Shown: in pieces, positions 1 to 5,975 of the stretch | Position numbering within the stretch: position 1 is the stretch's first letter | Layout: every line of letters starts with the position of its first letter | Assembly (NCBI GenBank): GCA_035693105.1 | Contig: DASSHC010000278.1 | Span: 1-6,318 of the forward strand | DNA length: 6,318 nt | Direction of reading: 5' to 3' | Source: DASSHC01 sp035693105 | GTDB lineage: Bacteria; Chloroflexota; Chloroflexia; Thermomicrobiales; Thermomicrobiaceae | Made by a program: the position numbers and the translations under genes | The notes under the pieces: model-generated | Told to the model about the DNA's origin: nothing | What the model saw: the letters and a program-made list of their open reading frames with translations, nothing else | Databases searched by the model: none

Positions 1-109
1 CGAACGCCCGACGTGGCAGGCCGTATCTCAGAGCTTGGGTGGCGCGTGACGCCCGGCTCCGTCCGGAGTGGATTCCCCGGGCGCTAGGGGCACCAACGCC
101 CTGGGCCAG

Positions 110-129
110 CGGCGCGCGTTGACGCGCCG
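110..129. promoter_or_regulatory. Inverted repeat over the -35 region, possible operator
   Basis: The arms CGGCGCG (110-116) and CGCGCCG (123-129) are perfect complements separated by six bases, and the dyad covers the TTGACG -35 hexamer of the promoter at 119-147. A repressor bound here would block polymerase, so an operator is possible. The arms consist only of G and C in a GC-rich genome, so chance is a serious alternative. Confidence 0.25.
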
Positions 130-147
130 GCTCCCTCCGCCTACAGT
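119..147 (+). promoter_or_regulatory. Sigma-70-like promoter for the epimerase gene
   Basis: TTGACG at 119-124 matches five of six bases of the -35 consensus. TACAGT at 142-147 matches four of six bases of the -10 consensus, and the spacer is exactly 17 nt. Transcription would start near 154, giving a leader of about 37 nt that contains the ribosome binding site GGGGAGG (177-183). The position favours the ATG at 191 over the in-frame ATG at 68, which lies upstream of this promoter. Confidence 0.55.
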
Positions 148-190
148 CGGCACAGCGAGAGAGCGGAGTCTGCGGCGGGGAGGCCGATTA

Positions 191-1168
191 ATGAGCGTGC
201 TGCTGACCGGGGCGACCGGGTTCGTGCCCTCGAACATCGTGCTGGCGTTGGTCGAGGCCGGCGAGACAGTGCTGGCGCTCGACCAGCGCCCGCCCGAAGA
301 GCGCCTGCTGCGCGAGCTGGCGACGCTGAGAGCGGGCAAGGACAAGGTCGAGTTCATCCAGGGCGACGTCTGTGACGCCCATCTCATCGAGCGGCTGATC
401 GCCGACCACCGGCCGGAGTACGTCGTCCAGGCGGCGGCCATCACGCCGACGCGCGAGATGGAGGAAGCGCAGCCGCGCCAGATCGTCGAGGTCAACGAGC
501 TGAGCCTGATCTCGGTGCTGGAGTCGTCCGCGCGCCACGGCGTGCGGCGCGTCGTCTCCTTCAGCAGCGAAGCCGCCTACGACCAGCGCGAGCCTCGCCC
601 CGAGCCGCTCTCGGAGGACGCCCCGCTCTACGGCGGCGACCGCCTCTACTCGCTGACCAAGATCGCCGGCGAGGCGCTGGCGCGCTGGGCGCGGGCGCAC
701 TACGGACTGGACGTGCGCATCGTGCGCCCCGGCACGGTCTACGGCCCCTACGAGCGGCCGACCGGCGCGCGCCAGAGCATGTCCGGCCCCTACCGCGCCG
801 CTCACCTGGCGCTCTCCGGTGAAACGCTGCGGCCCAACGCGCCCGACATCGTCGTCAGCTACGTCCACGCGCGCGACGTGGCGACGGGCGTGCTGGCCGT
901 CCTGCGCACCGGCGAGCTGGCGCACGAGGTCTACAACCTGGCCGACGAGCCGGCCAGCCAACGCCAGATGATCGAGGCGGTGGCGCGCGAGGTCTCAGGG
1001 ACGCGCGTCGAGTGGGTCGCGCAGCCCGAGCAGGCCAACATCCCGCTGCCCGACCGCCCGCGCACCCCGATCAGCAACCAGCGCCTGCAAGCCGACACCC
1101 CCTGGCGCCCCGCCTACACCATCGACAGCGGCATCGCGCAGTACGTCGAGTGGCTGCGGGCGGGCTAG
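191..1168 (+). CDS. NAD-dependent epimerase/dehydratase (extended SDR)
   Basis: This encodes a 325-residue cytosolic oxidoreductase of the extended short-chain dehydrogenase family, whose members mostly act on nucleotide sugars. A Rossmann fold opens the protein: beta-strand VLLTGATGF (3-11), acidic D31 at the end of strand 2 (typical of NAD(H) preference), and GDV at 58-60. The catalytic set is visible as S125/S126 (FSSEAAY) and Y153-xxx-K157 (YSLTK). RPGTVYGPYE (179-188) and YVHARDVA (224-231) are typical of the substrate half, and the length fits the family. The start is set by GGGGAGG seven bases upstream and by the promoter at 119-147; an in-frame ATG at 68 would add 41 unrelated, arginine-rich residues. 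One oddity is that the third glycine of the usual GxxGxxG loop is P13. Substrate cannot be told from sequence; UDP-glucose 4-epimerase-like is one possibility. The gene appears monocistronic. Confidence 0.88.
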   Translation: MSVLLTGATGFVPSNIVLALVEAGETVLALDQRPPEERLLRELATLRAGKDKVEFIQGDVCDAHLIERLIADHRPEYVVQAAAITPTREMEEAQPRQIVEVNELSLISVLESSARHGVRRVVSFSSEAAYDQREPRPEPLSEDAPLYGGDRLYSLTKIAGEALARWARAHYGLDVRIVRPGTVYGPYERPTGARQSMSGPYRAAHLALSGETLRPNAPDIVVSYVHARDVATGVLAVLRTGELAHEVYNLADEPASQRQMIEAVAREVSGTRVEWVAQPEQANIPLPDRPRTPISNQRLQADTPWRPAYTIDSGIAQYVEWLRAG

Positions 1169-1286
1169 TACGATGCGACGAATAGTCGCTTGAGATCGTC
1201 TCGCGATTCCCGTGTCCGCCTGCGGATCACCGATAGGTTCGTTTTGCGCGCTCGTTCTGTGCAGCGGGTGAGTCCAGCCAGCCCCG

Positions 1287-1664
1287 CTACTTCGCGACCC
1301 AGCCGCCTCGGGGCTGCCAAGCATAGATCCTGTTGAACAAGGGATACCCGCCCACCAGAAAGTCGCTCAGTTCTCCTGCTTCTTGCGGCTCCAGCCAGAT
1401 ATCAGGGGTGACGATGATTCCCCCGTGGCGCGCGTTGACCTGCCACGCCAGCGCCCAGCGGTTCCAGGCGTCGTTCAGCAGAATGAAGTCTTTGGCATTA
1501 TGGGTGACCAGGATCGCCCCAAGGCGTACAGCGGCGAGCAACTGCTCAGCATCAGAGGCCCGCTCCAGACCGAGATCGCGCGCAGTCGTCGCCTGGTGCC
1601 GGCGGAGCCGGAGTTCGGCTGCCGTCGCAAGCGACACATTGTGATCGAGGTAGAAGCGCGCCAC
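1287..1664 (-). CDS. DUF5615-like PIN-type protein, putative toxin
   Basis: This encodes a 125-residue protein resembling the DUF5615/Mut7-C-like PIN nucleases, several of which are predicted toxins that cleave RNA. The N-terminal FYLDHNVS (4-11) supplies D7. A central ARDLGLERASD (28-38) supplies D38, and LVTHNAKDF (52-60) supplies T54 and D59; these match the spaced acidic pattern of the fold. HGGIIV (80-85) is the usual following strand. The tail beyond about residue 90 (LEPQEAGEL and onward) is less family-like. The start is GTG at 1664, since MARFYLD is the natural beginning of the domain. No strong ribosome binding site is visible, which suggests translational coupling to the antitoxin-like gene ending 8 nt upstream. 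Nuclease activity is inferred from family resemblance. A housekeeping PIN-like protein is the alternative. Confidence 0.75.
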   Translation of the reverse strand: MARFYLDHNVSLATAAELRLRRHQATTARDLGLERASDAEQLLAAVRLGAILVTHNAKDFILLNDAWNRWALAWQVNARHGGIIVTPDIWLEPQEAGELSDFLVGGYPLFNRIYAWQPRGGWVAK

Positions 1665-1672
1665 CAGCGGGG

Positions 1673-1927
1673 CTAGGCCGCTGCTGCTGCGTTCGCGGCG
1701 ATGCGGGTGTCGATGATCGCGCGATGCTGCTCGTAGTAGGCAACCGCGGCTCCGACCGCCTCGATCGGGAGGGCATAGGCCGTCGCGGCCCGCTGGAGAT
1801 CGCCGCCGGCCGCGCGGAGATAGGCGATGAGCGCCCAGACCGACACACCGTAGCCAATCAGGCGCACCTCATCGGCTCCCGGCTTGTGGGGATTCGGCTC
1901 GATGTAGCGTACGATCAGCCCGTTCAT
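1673..1927 (-). CDS. DUF433-like protein, putative antitoxin
   Basis: This encodes an 84-residue protein of DUF433 type (COG2442), small helical proteins that commonly sit directly before DUF5615 genes and are predicted antitoxins. The recognisable part is IGYGVSVWALIAYL (24-37), followed by a helix-turn-helix-like stretch in which the polypeptide AYALPIEAVGAAVAYYEQHR (50-69) resembles the family's 'lspeqvraalayy' signature. It ends in an alanine-rich tail. I chose the ATG at 1927 because GAGG lies just upstream on the minus strand and residue 1 begins a natural domain. The frame stays open to an ATG at 2056, but those 43 extra residues show no family pattern. The stop is 8 nt before the putative toxin start, as expected for a coupled pair that may repress its own promoter. 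Family assignment is by eye. Confidence 0.72.
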   Translation of the reverse strand: MNGLIVRYIEPNPHKPGADEVRLIGYGVSVWALIAYLRAAGGDLQRAATAYALPIEAVGAAVAYYEQHRAIIDTRIAANAAAAA

Positions 1928-2130
1928 CGCCACCTCGCAATCGGCCACACTGTCCTCAGCCAGCCCCTGCGTGCAAACCCTGTTCCTGCTCCCACTGTAC
2001 AGCCACGGGACTCGCGGGCAAGGGCCCTCGTGGTCCAGTTTGAATTCGCAACGCAATTACACCACGAGCATGCGCGAGATGCCCAACACGCACACTTGGG
2101 TGCAAGCTGGATAGCCGTGAATAGTCCGGG
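1928..2130. other. 203-bp intergenic region before the putative antitoxin
   Basis: This gap separates the metallo-hydrolase stop from the antitoxin-like start, both on the minus strand, and should hold the promoter of the small two-gene unit. On the minus strand there is a TGTAAT sequence resembling a -10 box, but the upstream TTGGGC is 19 nt away, which is poor spacing. An imperfect dyad (CCACG at 2003-2007, CGTGG at 2029-2033) encloses a smaller GGGC/GCCC stem (2016-2019, 2024-2027) and could be an operator or a weak hairpin. I see no RNA gene or convincing coding region. Confidence 0.3.
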
Positions 2131-3006
2131 CTAGGCTCCGGGGTCTGCAACCGGCGCTCCCGGCGTGGACTGCCAGCGATAGCCCATAGGCGTGGCGACG
2201 ATGCGGCCCCAGGGCGGGAAGGAGGCGTGGGTGTAGACCACCGTGGCCTGGCGCGCCGCCAGCTCGGGCAGCAGCCGCTCGCGCGAGCGTCGCATGGCGG
2301 CGCGGTCGCGGCCGGGGCCCATCCAGTCGAGATGCTCAACCTCGCTCGGATGATGGAAGAGATCGCTCAGCGCGTAGAAGGACTGGCCGCGCGACCCAAG
2401 CCGCACGACGTGGTGCCCCGGCGACTCCCCCGGCGTGTGCAGCAGGCTGACGCCGGGCACGACCAGGAGGTCGCCCTCGACCAGCTCCAGCAGGCCCGCG
2501 CGCTCGATCGCCGCCAGCCGCAGTCGCAGCTCGTCGTCGAGCGTCTGCTCCCAGTCGGCGCGGCCCAGGTAGTGCCGCGCGTGGGGATAGCGCATCACGT
2601 AGGTGCCGTCGCGCTCGACGGTCGCGCCGACTACATGATCCCAATGCCCGTGGGTGAGCAGCACGTGGGTGATCTCCTCCGGCCGCACGCCGATCCGCGC
2701 CAGGCCCGCCACCGTCCCCGGTGTGCGCTCTGGCTGCATCTGCTCGGCGTGGCGGCGGCCCCAGGCGGAATCCGGCGCGTCCAGCCCGGCGTCGATCAGG
2801 ATCGAGGCGCCGCCCAGGGCGATATGAAGCACGTTCTGCCCGAACAGGTCCATGCCGTCCGGCGGGATCTGCGGCAGGGCGGCGCGCCACTCGGCCTCCG
2901 GCACGTCCATGGTCCAGCTCATCGACACTCTGACGGTTTCTTCCGAGATGACCGTCACCCGCGCGTCGCCGATCGTTCGGGTGTCGACAAACGTGTCCGC
3001 GCTCAT
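2131..3006 (-). CDS. Metallo-beta-lactamase-fold hydrolase
   Basis: This encodes a 291-residue metal-dependent hydrolase of the MBL superfamily, which includes glyoxalase II-, lactonase- and thioesterase-like enzymes. The dinuclear metal site is complete. T118-H119-G120-H121-W122-D123-H124 is the HxHxDH motif, H198 lies in TPGESPGHH (191-199), D215 in ALSDLFHHP, and H260 in VVYTHASFP. An earlier GGASILIDAGLD (65-76) is the standard strand and loop before the metal motif. No signal peptide is seen, so it is likely cytosolic. The ATG at 3006 has GGAG five bases upstream. The gene starts 22 nt after kynU ends on the same strand, so the two are probably one transcript. The substrate is unknown. 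A role on a kynurenine- or anthranilate-derived ester, lactone or thioester is inferred from the neighbour only. AHL-lactonase-like activity is another option. Confidence 0.9.
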   Translation of the reverse strand: MSADTFVDTRTIGDARVTVISEETVRVSMSWTMDVPEAEWRAALPQIPPDGMDLFGQNVLHIALGGASILIDAGLDAPDSAWGRRHAEQMQPERTPGTVAGLARIGVRPEEITHVLLTHGHWDHVVGATVERDGTYVMRYPHARHYLGRADWEQTLDDELRLRLAAIERAGLLELVEGDLLVVPGVSLLHTPGESPGHHVVRLGSRGQSFYALSDLFHHPSEVEHLDWMGPGRDRAAMRRSRERLLPELAARQATVVYTHASFPPWGRIVATPMGYRWQSTPGAPVADPGA

Positions 3007-3028
3007 CTGCTCCAGCCCTCACCGCCGC

Positions 3029-4333
3029 TCAGGCGACGATCTCGCGGTTCGCCTCCAGGGTGCGGTACTCGCCGCTGTCGACGATCGCCCGCAACTGCTG
3101 CACCACCCGCCAGAGGTCGTGATAGGAGGTGTAGAGCGGGATCGGAGCCAGGCGCACCACGTCGGGCGGGCGGAAGTCGGGGATCACGCCGCGCTGCTTG
3201 AGCGCGCGGGCGATGCGCGGCCCCTCGTCGTGCTCGACCGCCACGTGGCCGCCGCGCCGCGCGGGCTCGCGCGGTGTGCCGATGCGGTAGCCGTAGTCTG
3301 GGCCGGTCAGCCCGCTCTCCTCGATCAGCCGCATCAAGTACTCCGTCTGGGCCAGCGACTTGGCGCGGATCGCGGCGATCCCCGCCTCGTCCACCATGCG
3401 CAGCGAGCCGAGCAGCGGCGCGCAGGCCAGGAGCGGCGGCGTGCTGATCTGCCAGGCGCCCGCCGTGCCCGCGCCCTCCCAGTCGTGCGCCATGTCGAAC
3501 TGCCGCTCCTTGAGGTAGCCCCACCAGCCGGCCAGCCCCGGTGTCTGGTCGAAGTGGCGCCGGTTGACGAAGAGCGCGCCGACGCTGCCCGGGCCGGCGT
3601 TGAGATATTTATAGTTGCACCAGAAGGCGAAGTCGGTGCCCCAGTCGTCGAAGCGGTGGGGGATCACGCCCGCCGAGTGGGCGCAGTCGAAGCCGAGCGG
3701 GATGCCGCGCTCGCGGGCGGCGGCGGAGAGGCGCGCCATATCGAGCAGTTGGCCGGAGCGGTAGAAGACCGAGGGGAGGAGGACCAGCGCCACCTCCTCG
3801 GTCATGGCGGCGATCAGGTCATCCTCGGCCACCGTGCGGCCGTCGCGGCTGGCCACCAGCACCAGGTCGGCGTCCGGGTCGGCGCCGCGCAGGGCGAGCT
3901 GGCCGCGCAGCGCGTAGACGTCGGAGGGGAAGTCGAGGCCGGTGGCGACGATCTTCCGCCGCGCGCCGGCCGGCTGGTAGAAGGTGGCGACCAGGCTGTG
4001 CAGGTTGACGGTGGTGCTGCCGGTGACCACGACCTCGTCCGCCTCGGCGCCCACCAGCGGGGCGCTGAGCGCGCCCAGCCGCTCGCCGAGGTAGAACCAG
4101 GGGGGGTCGGCGCGCAGCCAGCCGTCGATGCCGAGCGCCTTCCACTGCGCCAGCGCCTCCAGCACCGACTCTTCGGCGTCGCGCGAGAGGAGCCCCAGCG
4201 AGTTGCCGTCCATGTAGACGGTGCCCGGCGGCAGGTAGAAGCGCTCGCGGAAGAGCGCCAGCGGGTCGGCCGTGTCGAGCGCCCGCGCGTGGTCCTCGCT
4301 GGTGAAAGCCGCCCCCGTCGCCGCCTGATCCAT
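3029..4333 (-). CDS. kynU: Kynureninase
   Basis: This 434-residue PLP enzyme cleaves L-kynurenine to anthranilate and L-alanine in tryptophan catabolism, in the cytosol. It is a fold-type I aminotransferase-like protein of normal length. Diagnostic stretches are VYMDGNSLGLL (39-49), GSTTVNLH (105-112, phosphate-binding turn), FPSDVYAL (135-142), FDCAHSAG (215-222) and FWCNYKYLNAGPG (237-249). K242 should form the Schiff base, with D216 contacting the pyridine ring. The C-terminal RRGGHVAVEH (359-368) and VVRLAPIPLYTSYHDLW (392-408) match Bacillus/Chloroflexi-type kynureninases. By eye, T298 sits where the human enzyme has N333, which points to kynurenine rather than 3-hydroxykynurenine, as in bacteria. 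The ATG at 4333 follows GGGAGG at good spacing. It leads an apparent two-gene unit with the metallo-hydrolase and is divergent from pdxH. Kynurenine-forming genes are not in the window. Confidence 0.95.
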   Translation of the reverse strand: MDQAATGAAFTSEDHARALDTADPLALFRERFYLPPGTVYMDGNSLGLLSRDAEESVLEALAQWKALGIDGWLRADPPWFYLGERLGALSAPLVGAEADEVVVTGSTTVNLHSLVATFYQPAGARRKIVATGLDFPSDVYALRGQLALRGADPDADLVLVASRDGRTVAEDDLIAAMTEEVALVLLPSVFYRSGQLLDMARLSAAARERGIPLGFDCAHSAGVIPHRFDDWGTDFAFWCNYKYLNAGPGSVGALFVNRRHFDQTPGLAGWWGYLKERQFDMAHDWEGAGTAGAWQISTPPLLACAPLLGSLRMVDEAGIAAIRAKSLAQTEYLMRLIEESGLTGPDYGYRIGTPREPARRGGHVAVEHDEGPRIARALKQRGVIPDFRPPDVVRLAPIPLYTSYHDLWRVVQQLRAIVDSGEYRTLEANREIVA

Positions 4334-4444
4334 GCGCGCCTCCCTCGCCTATCCCGTCACAATCACCGCAGCCTATCACAGGCGCGCCGGAACGTCTGGA
4401 GCGGGCGCGGCGAGTGCGATAGGATGCGCTGAAGGAGGTGCGCG
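4334..4444. promoter_or_regulatory. Shared divergent promoter region of kynU and pdxH
   Basis: This 111-bp region must carry promoters for both divergent genes. For pdxH, TAGGAT (4420-4425) is a possible -10 box, with transcription starting close to the strong AAGGAGGT (4432-4439); no good -35 is seen. For kynU, the minus-strand TAGGCT (4368-4373 read in reverse) has only a weak -35. GCCTATC occurs twice, at 4347-4353 and 4371-4377, exactly 24 bp apart, and a related GATAGG in the opposite orientation lies at 4418-4423. These could be half-sites of a regulator that controls both genes, or parts of -10 elements. Confidence 0.4.
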
Positions 4445-5128
4445 GTGGCGACGATGCGGCACGAGCACGAGCACGAGGAGGAGCCGGTCTCGGGTCTGGC
4501 CCACCTGCGGCGCGAGTACGACCACGGCGCGCTCGATGAGTCGGAGGTCGACTCGGACCCGTTCACGCAGTTCAGCCGCTGGTTCGAGGAGGCGCTGGAG
4601 GCCGAGGGGGTGGAGGCCAACGCCATGGCGCTGGCGACGGCCAGCCCCGAGGGACTCCCCTTGGCGCGCATGGTGCTGCTCAAGGGCTTCGACCAGCGCG
4701 GCTTCGCCTTCTACAGCAACTACGAGAGCCAGAAGGGGCGCAACCTGCTGGAGAACCCCCACGCCGCCCTGCTCTTCTATTGGGGGAAGCTCTCGCGCCA
4801 GGTGCGTATCGTCGGCCCGGTCAGCCGTATGACGCCGGAGGAGTCGGCCGCCTACTTCCACAGCCGCCCGCTCGGCAGCCAGATCGGCGCCGCCGCCTCG
4901 AACCAGAGCCGGGTGATCCCCGATCGCGCGGCGCTGGAGGAGCGCGTGCGCGAGCTGGAGGCGCGCTACGCCGAGGGCGAGGTGCCGTTGCCGCCCTACT
5001 GGGGCGGCTTCCGGGTGACGCCGGAGTCGTTCGAGTTCTGGCAGGGGCGCCTCAGCCGCCTGCACGACCGGCTGCGCTATCGCCCGACCGCCGATGGCGT
5101 CTGGGTCATCGAGCGCCTGGCGCCCTAG
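4445..5128 (+). CDS. pdxH: Pyridoxamine/pyridoxine 5'-phosphate oxidase
   Basis: This 227-residue FMN enzyme oxidises pyridoxamine or pyridoxine 5'-phosphate to PLP with oxygen, the last step of vitamin B6 synthesis and salvage. The split-barrel fold and all key residues are visible at a constant offset of eight from the E. coli enzyme: RMVLLK (75-80) with R75 for FMN and K80 for substrate phosphate, then Y137, R141 and S145 in YFHSRPLGSQIG, and R205 and H207 in SRLHDRLRY. FEFWQGR (196-202) is the family signature. The first 13 residues are His/Glu-rich (HEHEHEEE) and probably disordered. The GTG at 4445 is preferred because the near-perfect AAGGAGGT ends five bases upstream; the in-frame ATG at 4454 would be 14 bases away. 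It is divergent from kynU, a PLP user, and ends 4 nt from a convergent gene. Confidence 0.96.
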   Translation: MATMRHEHEHEEEPVSGLAHLRREYDHGALDESEVDSDPFTQFSRWFEEALEAEGVEANAMALATASPEGLPLARMVLLKGFDQRGFAFYSNYESQKGRNLLENPHAALLFYWGKLSRQVRIVGPVSRMTPEESAAYFHSRPLGSQIGAAASNQSRVIPDRAALEERVRELEARYAEGEVPLPPYWGGFRVTPESFEFWQGRLSRLHDRLRYRPTADGVWVIERLAP

Positions 5129-5132
5129 CGCA

Positions 5133-5558
5133 CTAGAAGGCCGAGACGCGCGTCGGCGTGACGCGGATCGCGACCGAGTAGTCGCGGGCGAAGGCGTCCG
5201 GATCCGTGCCGATGCGCTGGATGCCGGCCGCGTACTTGGCGGCGAAGGGCGCCACCGCCGTTGCCAGCGGCGCGTCCTTGTCGATCTCCGCGCGCCCCTC
5301 CAGCCGCGTCACCGTGCCCCCCTGGGGGTCGGAGTTGAGGTTGAGCGCCACGCGCGGGTTGTCGCGGATATTGCGCAGCTTGGCCTGATCGGGCTGCGAG
5401 TAGATCAGGAACGTCTGCCCATCCCAGAGGAACCAGACCGGCACCGACTGCGGCTGGCCATTGCCGCGCACGGTCGTCAGCCAGATGATCTCCGCCTGCC
5501 GCAGCCGCTGATCGACCAGCTCGCTCACCTGCACACCTTCGCCCTGCTTGCCTGACAC
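5133..5558 (-). CDS. PPOX-class F420-dependent oxidoreductase, Rv3369-like
   Basis: This encodes a 141-residue split-barrel flavin/deazaflavin-binding protein resembling the TIGR03667 (Rv3369-type) family. Members are small cytosolic dimers thought to use coenzyme F420; their substrates are mostly unknown. The signature runs EIIWLTTVRGNGQPQSVPVW (23-42), FLIYSQPDQAKLRNI (50-64), NPRVALNLN (67-75) and RLEGRAEI (85-92). The C-terminal half carries AAKYAAGIQRIG (106-117) and DYSVAIRVTPTRV (126-138), which are characteristic of this subfamily rather than of PdxH. The start is GTG at 5558, supported by GGGAG a few bases upstream on the minus strand. Its stop lies 4 nt from the pdxH stop, tail to tail. 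F420 use is inferred from the family; FMN or heme binding occurs in related split-barrel proteins. Confidence 0.88.
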   Translation of the reverse strand: MSGKQGEGVQVSELVDQRLRQAEIIWLTTVRGNGQPQSVPVWFLWDGQTFLIYSQPDQAKLRNIRDNPRVALNLNSDPQGGTVTRLEGRAEIDKDAPLATAVAPFAAKYAAGIQRIGTDPDAFARDYSVAIRVTPTRVSAF

Positions 5559-5598
5559 GCCTGCTCCCTTCGCGCTTGCTCATCGCGGCTCAGGCTAC

Positions 5599-5629
5599 CA
5601 CGTCCGGGCACCTGCCGGCACGCGACGTG
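5599..5629. promoter_or_regulatory. CACGTC-N19-GACGTG dyad in a divergent intergenic region
   Basis: CACGTC (5599-5604) and GACGTG (5624-5629) are perfect inverted arms 25 bp apart, start to start. They lie between the divergent F420-type gene and the small unknown gene. The position suits an operator acting on either gene, and the spacing places both arms on roughly the same face of the helix. Six-base arms can occur by chance in GC-rich DNA, and no promoter hexamers stand out nearby. Confidence 0.2.
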
Positions 5630-5680
5630 AGAGGGTGGCGGTGGCGCGGCAGGAGATCGCGCCGCGGAAAGGAGCGCGAG

Positions 5681-5953
5681 ATGGCCGAGACACACCCGAT
5701 CCGCCTCAGCCAGGATGAGATCAAGCGACAGGCGAAGAAGTACTTCGAAGGAGAACAAGGGCTGCGACTGGTGCGCGACGAGCTGGAGAGCCTGCGCTTC
5801 GCCGGCGACAAAGGCTTCGTTCAGATCGACATCGAGCCCGACACCAACAACCAGTGCCGCGTGACCTTCGAGCACGACGGCTACGAGCCCGAGCTGCACG
5901 AGTTCCGCCGCCGCCTGGCCAAGCAGGCCACCGCCGAGACCAGCGCGGGGTAG
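5681..5953 (+). CDS. Small charged protein of unknown function
   Basis: I do not recognise this 90-residue protein. It is rich in charged residues and has no membrane segment, signal peptide or cysteine motif (a single C59). A helical N-terminal part (about 10-40, QDEIKRQAKKYFEGEQGLRL followed by VRDELESLRF) leads into a strand-like GFVQIDIEP (45-53) and CRVTFEHDGYEP (59-70). It ends in a basic helix, ELHEFRRRLAKQ (71-82). An alpha/beta domain with a pair of strands is plausible. The ATG at 5681 has AAAGGAG (5668-5674) six bases upstream, the best evidence that it is real. The frame also stays open to an ATG at 5576, but the extra 35 residues are arginine-rich junk. Codon use matches the neighbours. 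It is transcribed alone, divergent from the F420-type gene, with a palindromic element 22 nt after its stop. Confidence 0.72.
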   Translation: MAETHPIRLSQDEIKRQAKKYFEGEQGLRLVRDELESLRFAGDKGFVQIDIEPDTNNQCRVTFEHDGYEPELHEFRRRLAKQATAETSAG

Positions 5954-5975
5954 GCCAGCGACGGGTTGCCCAGGC

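Noticed and set aside
1..118. A possible gene end at the left edge (frame 1 is open to a stop at 85-87)
   Set aside because: The 28 codons show no recognisable C-terminus and the other frames also stay open for short distances, so no call can be supported.
188..961. A 257-codon open frame on the minus strand under the epimerase gene
   Set aside because: It is antisense to a clear SDR enzyme with a promoter and ribosome binding site. The product is Arg/Gln/Val-rich and shows no domain.
1169..1286. A possible terminator in the convergent gap after the epimerase (GCGAC at 1175-1179 pairing with GTCGC at 1185-1189)
   Set aside because: The stem is only five base pairs and no T-run follows on either strand, so it does not meet a usable standard for an intrinsic terminator.
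1928..2056. A 43-residue N-terminal extension of the antitoxin-like protein
   Set aside because: The extension has no DUF433 character, while the ATG at 1927 has its own ribosome binding site and starts the domain.
2227..3201. A 324-codon plus-strand frame opposite the metallo-hydrolase
   Set aside because: It runs across two real genes on the other strand, and its Arg/His/Gln-rich translation shows no recognisable motif.
2852..4432. A 526-codon open frame on the plus strand across kynU
   Set aside because: It is antisense to an unmistakable kynureninase. Its product is Arg/Ala/Val-rich low-complexity sequence with no family pattern. Long antisense frames are common in GC-rich genes.
4376..5065. 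A 229-codon minus-strand frame opposite pdxH
   Set aside because: All catalytic residues of PdxH lie on the plus strand. This frame is a compositional shadow.
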